7,783 nucleotides of DNA. It comes from Actinomycetes bacterium. GTDB taxonomy: Bacteria; Actinomycetota; Acidimicrobiia; Acidimicrobiales; RAAP-2. The stretch spans positions 1 through 7,783 of the forward strand of contig JAKABC010000078.1 of the NCBI GenBank assembly GCA_021802025.1. Reading direction: 5' to 3'. The notes beneath the pieces are model-generated. The model was not told the DNA's origin and made no database searches. It saw only the letters and a program-made list of their open reading frames with translations. Positions 4,919-7,783 of this stretch are shown piece after piece. The translations under genes and the position numbers were made by a program. The number at the start of each line of letters is the position of its first letter. The stretch's first letter is position 1.

Positions 4919-5851
4919 TCAGTCCTCGCGCGAGAGGGATCGCGCCGAGAAGGTCACGACCCGCGTCTCGGGCACGGCCTCGGCTACCGCCTTGCGCACC
5001 TCGTCGCCGATGCGCTCGCACGCCTCGACCGAGGTCTCGGGCGCCACGTAGCCCTCGACCTCCACGATGAGGGCCCGTCCGGTCCAGCGGCCCTTGGCGT
5101 GGACGTGGCCAACACCGGCGACCGCGCTCGCCGCGGCGGTGGCGGCCTCGAGCGTCTCGGGCGCCACGGCGTCGACCAGGCGCACGATGACGTCGCGACT
5201 GACGTCGTAGGCCACGTGGGCCACGATCCCGGTGATGAGGAGTCCCGCCACGCCGTCGGCCCACCACAGCCCGGCGGCGACCCCGGCCAGACCGAGCAGG
5301 GCCCCGGCCGAGGAGGCCGCGTCGATCCACGAGTGGCGGGCGTCGGCCACCAGCGCGGCCGAGCGGATGCGCCGGCCCACGCGCAGCTTGTAGCGGGCGA
5401 CCAGCAGGTTCGCGATGACCGCGAGCGCCGCCGCCGCGACACCCACCCCCAGGTGCGACGCCGTGGCGCCGTCGAGGAGCTTGCGCACGCTCACCACGAG
5501 CGCGAGCGCCGCGCTCGCCCAGATCAACAGGGCGACCCCGAGGCCCGAGAGGTCCTCGGCCCGGTCCCAGCCGTAGGGGTGTGACGCCGTGGCCGGCCGG
5601 CGCGACACCCGCAGCCCCACAAAGACGATCCCCGAGGTGCCCACGTCGGCCAGGTTGTGGAACGCGTCGCCGAGCAGACCCGCCGAGTGGCCGAGGGCCG
5701 CCACCACGAGCTCCACCGCGCCGGCGAGGCACAGGCCGCCGGCCGACCAGGCGACCGCCCGGTGGGCCGCCCGCCGGTCGGCCGACTCCCCGCCGTCGTT
5801 GATGCGCGGCGCCGGCCCCCACGGGGCGCACGAGCCGACGTCGTGGCTCAC
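4919..5851 (-). CDS. cation diffusion facilitator (Zn/Co/Cd efflux) transporter
   Basis: The 310-residue protein is a CDF-family inner-membrane antiporter that exports divalent metal in exchange for protons. About six membrane segments are visible (roughly 33-53, 58-80, 101-122, 134-153, 164-190, 193-213). The transport site is complete: H65 and D69 in GDAFHNLAD of segment 2, and H173 and D177 in DARHSWID of segment 5. This HxxxD/HxxxD pattern is typical of zinc (also Co/Cd) transporters rather than Mn or Fe types. HPYGWDRAE (91-99) is the usual loop before segment 3. A cytoplasmic ferredoxin-like domain follows (VGHVHAKGRWTG at 247-258, ending near 305). No His-rich loop is present between segments 4 and 5. 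The GTG start overlaps the repressor stop by four bases (GTGA), so it is coupled to the metal sensor gene, which supports zinc homeostasis. The exact metal is inferred. Confidence 0.93.
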   Translation of the reverse strand: MSHDVGSCAPWGPAPRINDGGESADRRAAHRAVAWSAGGLCLAGAVELVVAALGHSAGLLGDAFHNLADVGTSGIVFVGLRVSRRPATASHPYGWDRAEDLSGLGVALLIWASAALALVVSVRKLLDGATASHLGVGVAAAALAVIANLLVARYKLRVGRRIRSAALVADARHSWIDAASSAGALLGLAGVAAGLWWADGVAGLLITGIVAHVAYDVSRDVIVRLVDAVAPETLEAATAAASAVAGVGHVHAKGRWTGRALIVEVEGYVAPETSVEACERIGDEVRKAVAEAVPETRVVTFSARSLSRED

Positions 5852-6195
5852 GCGTCGGCCCCCCGGCGCTCTCGGCGTCGCGGCGCCCCGGCGTGGCCGG
5901 AGTGGAACAGCGCCTGTTCGGCGAGGGTGCGCACGTGCTCGTCGTCGGTCGAGTAGTAGGCCCGCGTGCCGTCTCGACGGACGGTCACGACGTGGGCGAG
6001 TCGGAGCTTGGCCAGGTGTTGGGAGACGGCGGCCGCGGTCATGCCGACGTGCTCGGCGAGTTCGTTCACCGAGTGCTCACCGTGCAAGAGCGCCCACACG
6101 ATCCGCAGGCGCGTCCGGTCCGCCAAAAGCCGCATCGTCTCGACCGCGACGTCGACCTCGCGCGCCGAGGGCTCTCTGACTATCTGCGTAACCAT
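5848..6195 (-). CDS. ArsR/SmtB-family metal-sensing repressor, CzrA-type zinc site
   Basis: A 115-residue winged-helix repressor that should release DNA when metal binds. The body matches the family: MRLLADRTRLRIVWALLHGE (residues 21-40), a recognition helix TAAAVSQHLAKLRLAHVV (53-70) and a wing RRDGTRAYYS (73-82). Near the C-terminus D85, H87, H98 and H101 reproduce the D-x-H-x10-H-x2-H spacing of the CzrA/SmtB alpha-5 site that binds zinc (or Co/Ni) across the dimer. No CxC-type arsenic or cadmium site is seen on the recognition helix. The ATG at 6195 is preferred to an upstream ATG at 6306: the extra 37 residues are not family-like, and a -10 hexamer lies seven bases before 6195. Its end overlaps the transporter start, and an inverted repeat covers its own start, so it very probably represses itself and the exporter. 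Confidence 0.92.
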   Translation of the reverse strand: MVTQIVREPSAREVDVAVETMRLLADRTRLRIVWALLHGEHSVNELAEHVGMTAAAVSQHLAKLRLAHVVTVRRDGTRAYYSTDDEHVRTLAEQALFHSGHAGAPRRRERRGADA

Positions 6196-6202
6196 GCAGA
6201 TA
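6181..6202. promoter_or_regulatory. inverted-repeat operator of the ArsR/SmtB repressor
   Basis: TATCTGC (6181-6187) and GCAGATA (6196-6202) are exact reverse complements with an 8-base spacer, GTAACCAT, which includes the repressor's start codon. The AT-bounded symmetric arms resemble SmtB/CzrA-type operators, and the site abuts the predicted -10. Bound repressor would cover the transcription start. Confidence 0.65.
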
Positions 6203-6208
6203 ACACTA
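6203..6208 (-). promoter_or_regulatory. -10 element for the leaderless repressor-exporter operon
   Basis: The minus strand reads TAGTGT, then seven bases, then the ATG at 6195. This places the transcription start at the start codon; no Shine-Dalgarno is visible. The -35 region (GGTACG at 6231-6226) is weak. The operator half-site begins at the next base. Confidence 0.5.
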
Positions 6209-6323
6209 GCGACGAATCGCCACGGCGTACCCTGAGCCGCGTCGCGCGTCGCGCGCAGCGCTCTCGAAACCGAGGGGCTTACAGCGTGTGTCCTATTTGG
6301 ACCCACCGGTTCGCCTTGACCAA
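6209..6323. other. intergenic DNA between the zinc-operon promoter and the IS right end
   Basis: No gene is seen. It has a GC-rich repeat (GTCGCGC twice near 6241-6254) and two small stems: CTCG/CGAG around AAAC (6263-6274), and GTGTGTCC/GGACCCAC (6286-6293, 6299-6306) with one mismatch. The IS boundary probably falls in its right end, near 6314-6323, so most of it would be host DNA upstream of the repressor gene. Confidence 0.4.
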
Positions 6324-6490
6324 CTGAGCGAAGTGACTCAGCGGTGCTTGCTCACCGTCCGACTTCCCAGACAATCATTCGTCTGAGTACTCGGTTCCGA
6401 CCCAAGGCCCTCATCACGTTGCCGTGACGGTTGTGCGGGTGACGATCGGCTCTTCCCGCGTGCTTCGCGGTGCAGATCCCAATGGGATCA
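6324..6490 (-). ncRNA. probable omega/reRNA and right end of the IS605-type element
   Basis: In IS200/IS605 elements the TnpB guide RNA is made from the 3' end of tnpB through the right end, and its guide comes from flanking DNA. The stretch after the tnpB stop is rich in hairpins: GATCCC/GGGATC (6475-6480, 6484-6489, touching the stop codon), CCGCG/CGCGG (6456-6460, 6466-6470), CAGAC/GTCTG (about 6369-6386), CGGTG/CACCG (6342-6346, 6353-6357) and CTGAG/CTCAG (6324-6328, 6337-6341). The last two are adjacent, as expected for a terminal stem. On the minus strand they are followed by TTGGTCAAG (6323-6315), a plausible element end; the guide would then begin near GCGAACCGG. The RNA's 5' end probably lies inside tnpB and cannot be placed by eye. 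Confidence 0.55.
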
Positions 6491-7783
6491 GGCTGTGGAC
6501 AGAAGCAGAGCGGGCGTTCGAGCCAGCAGCGTCAGTGCTGAGGGCTCCTTGGGTTGCCAGCGGGCGAGGTTGATGGCCGCGTTGAGGTCGCGGTCGATGA
6601 CCAGGCCGCAGGTCCCACACGCGTAGGTCCGCGTCGACAGGTCGAGGTCAGTTTTGAGCTCGCCACAGCCCGAGCACGTCTTGGAACTCGGGAAGAATCG
6701 ATCGGCTACTCGCACTTCCACCCCGTGCCAGCGAGCCTTGTAGAGGAGCTGGCGGGAGAGCTCTCCCATCGCGGCGTCCGAGATGGATCTCGCCAAGTGT
6801 CGGTTCCTCACCATGCCTGCGACGTTCAGGTCCTCGATGACGAGGACCTGGCATCTGTCCACGAGGGTCTTGGAAGCCTGGTGGACTAAGTGTCGTCGGG
6901 TATTGGCGACCTTGCGGTGGGTCTTCGCGAGTCGAGCCCTCGCTCGTTGGCGACCCTTCGACCCCGGTGTGGTTCTGGCCAGGGCCTGGTTGGCCGCCTT
7001 CAGCGACGCTTGCGCTTGCTTCAATGTTGTCACCCCCTCGAAGCTCTCAAAGAAATCGCTGTTCGCGTCGGCGGCGACGACAAGGGAGATGATCCCCCGG
7101 TCGACCCCGACAGGGACGGCGTGACGGTTGGTGCGACTGCGCTCGGCTTGGTGAAGTTCAGCAGCCACCCCGGTGAGTGACAAGGTCCAACGACCGGCAC
7201 GCTGGGTGAGCGTGGCCGAGTAGACGTGAAAGCGACCCGAGTCGATCATCCGGCGCACCTTGCGGGTGGGCCCGAAAAGTTTCACTGGTCCGAACTTCGG
7301 TAGTCGCAAGTGCGAGGGATCGGTGAAGCGGATGGGCTGGCTCGAAGGGGCTGTCCCCGACGTTGCGCGGTTGCGCAACCGGAAGCTTGGCGTCACCTTT
7401 CCCTTGGACTGAAAGCGGGGGAACCCGACAGCAGCACCACTGCGCTCACCCCGCCTCGACGCAGAGAAGTTCTCGAGAGCGCGGGCCGCGTCCACGCTCG
7501 CGCACTCGAAGACGTCGCCGGGCAGTTCGTGGCGCCAGGCCAGGCCGCGACTGCCGTCCTCGTTGACGGGTGAGTCAACGGACTGCCCATTTTTCCAGGC
7601 ATTGAACTCGTTGATGAAGGAGAACGCCGACCAAGAGAAGGAAGAAGTTGATGGCTCGCACGTACCACCACTTTCCGAGAGCACTTCTCGCTCGGCCGAT
7701 CGGGTATCCAGGTTCGCCTTCACCCGGGCCAGGTGGTGGTTGACCGTGAAGCGGCGGGCGCCCGCGCACTTGGCGAGCAGGAC
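6488..7783 (-). CDS. tnpB: TnpB RNA-guided nuclease of an IS200/IS605-family element, 5' end beyond window
   Basis: TnpB uses an omega/reRNA to cut DNA next to a short target-adjacent motif and helps its transposon persist. 431 codons are visible and the frame is open to the edge, so the real start lies outside; the first visible residues (LLAKCAGARRFTVNHHLARV) already belong to the N-terminal domain. RuvC is intact: VGVDRG with Asp at 7102-7100, VIEDLNVAGM with Glu at 6835-6833, and DRDLNAAINL near 6595-6566. Between the last two lie the zinc-finger cysteines CSGC and, 15 residues later, CGTC. FPSSKTCSGCGELKTDL is a classic TnpB signature. FPRF and RRMIDSGRFHVYSATL mark the middle domain. 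No stop or frameshift is seen, so it may be active. Base composition is less GC-extreme than its neighbours, which fits a mobile gene. No tnpA is visible; it could lie beyond the edge or be absent. Confidence 0.95.
   Translation of the reverse strand, partial: VLLAKCAGARRFTVNHHLARVKANLDTRSAEREVLSESGGTCEPSTSSFSWSAFSFINEFNAWKNGQSVDSPVNEDGSRGLAWRHELPGDVFECASVDAARALENFSASRRGERSGAAVGFPRFQSKGKVTPSFRLRNRATSGTAPSSQPIRFTDPSHLRLPKFGPVKLFGPTRKVRRMIDSGRFHVYSATLTQRAGRWTLSLTGVAAELHQAERSRTNRHAVPVGVDRGIISLVVAADANSDFFESFEGVTTLKQAQASLKAANQALARTTPGSKGRQRARARLAKTHRKVANTRRHLVHQASKTLVDRCQVLVIEDLNVAGMVRNRHLARSISDAAMGELSRQLLYKARWHGVEVRVADRFFPSSKTCSGCGELKTDLDLSTRTYACGTCGLVIDRDLNAAINLARWQPKEPSALTLLARTPALLLSTA

Larger units (their letters stand above)
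6314..7783 (-). mobile_element. IS200/IS605-family element, right part only
   Basis: The unit comprises tnpB and the hairpin-rich right end. Such elements have subterminal hairpins instead of terminal inverted repeats and make no target duplication, which fits the structures at 6324-6357. The left end is outside the window. The right boundary near 6314-6323 is an estimate. It is inserted just upstream of the zinc repressor gene and reads toward it. Confidence 0.7.

Noticed and set aside
3846..5831. A 661-residue minus-strand open frame spanning the DUF2332 gene and most of the transporter gene.
   Set aside because: Only the part after the GTG at 4901 is family-like. The upstream part is Arg/Gly/Ala-rich, overlaps the well-supported transporter in another frame, and is a GC-rich shadow.
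6456..6490. The GATCCC-AAT-GGGATC and CCGCG/CGCGG hairpins as an intrinsic terminator of tnpB.
   Set aside because: Neither is followed by a T-run on the minus strand, and their setting fits the omega RNA scaffold better.
1..7783. CRISPR array, tRNA or rRNA genes.
   Set aside because: No regularly spaced direct repeats and no tRNA or rRNA signature sequences were seen on either strand.

Overview
The window is very GC-rich and tightly packed. Codon third positions are almost all G or C, many genes start with GTG, and several genes have an extended -10 hexamer placed 6-9 bases before the start codon, as in leaderless mRNAs. Together with an actinobacterial/Gram-positive type LexA box (CGAAC-N4-GTTCG), an actinobacterial-type ImuA'/ImuB pair and a DUF2332 protein, this points to a high-GC actinobacterium. 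An Acidimicrobiia-like lineage is a guess; the sequence does not fix the species.

Left part (1-2387): an SOS DNA-damage module. A perfect 16-bp palindromic LexA operator (1617-1632) lies between two divergent units. On the minus strand imuA' and imuB (mutasome accessory factors) overlap by one base, and imuB runs off the left edge. On the plus strand is a SRAP/YedK-HMCES protein that crosslinks to abasic sites. The imuA' start codon lies inside the LexA palindrome. The visible ImuB looks unusually short: it seems to lack both the usual N-terminal polymerase palm and most of the little-finger domain.

Middle (2388-3845): a decaying AHSA1-type SRPBCC gene (no recognisable first strand or start signal, and an in-frame stop ten codons before the natural end), then a leaderless GNAT acetyltransferase gene and a strong nested hairpin terminator. 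About 400 bp of hairpin-rich, apparently non-coding DNA follows, containing one perfect DnaA-box 9-mer. I could not assign it to a known RNA family.

Right-centre (3846-6202): a minus-strand operon of an ArsR/SmtB repressor with a complete CzrA-type zinc site, a cation diffusion facilitator with a 2 His/2 Asp transport site, and a DUF2332 protein. The genes overlap by 4 bp or are spaced by 17 bp. An inverted repeat over the repressor's start codon is the likely autoregulatory operator. The logic is zinc (or Co/Cd/Ni) sensing that controls export; the role of DUF2332 is unknown.

Right end (about 6310-7783): an IS200/IS605-family element, cut by the right edge. It carries a TnpB nuclease gene with intact RuvC and zinc-finger motifs, followed by a hairpin-rich right end expected to encode its omega (re) RNA. 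It points in the same direction as the zinc operon and lies just upstream of it.
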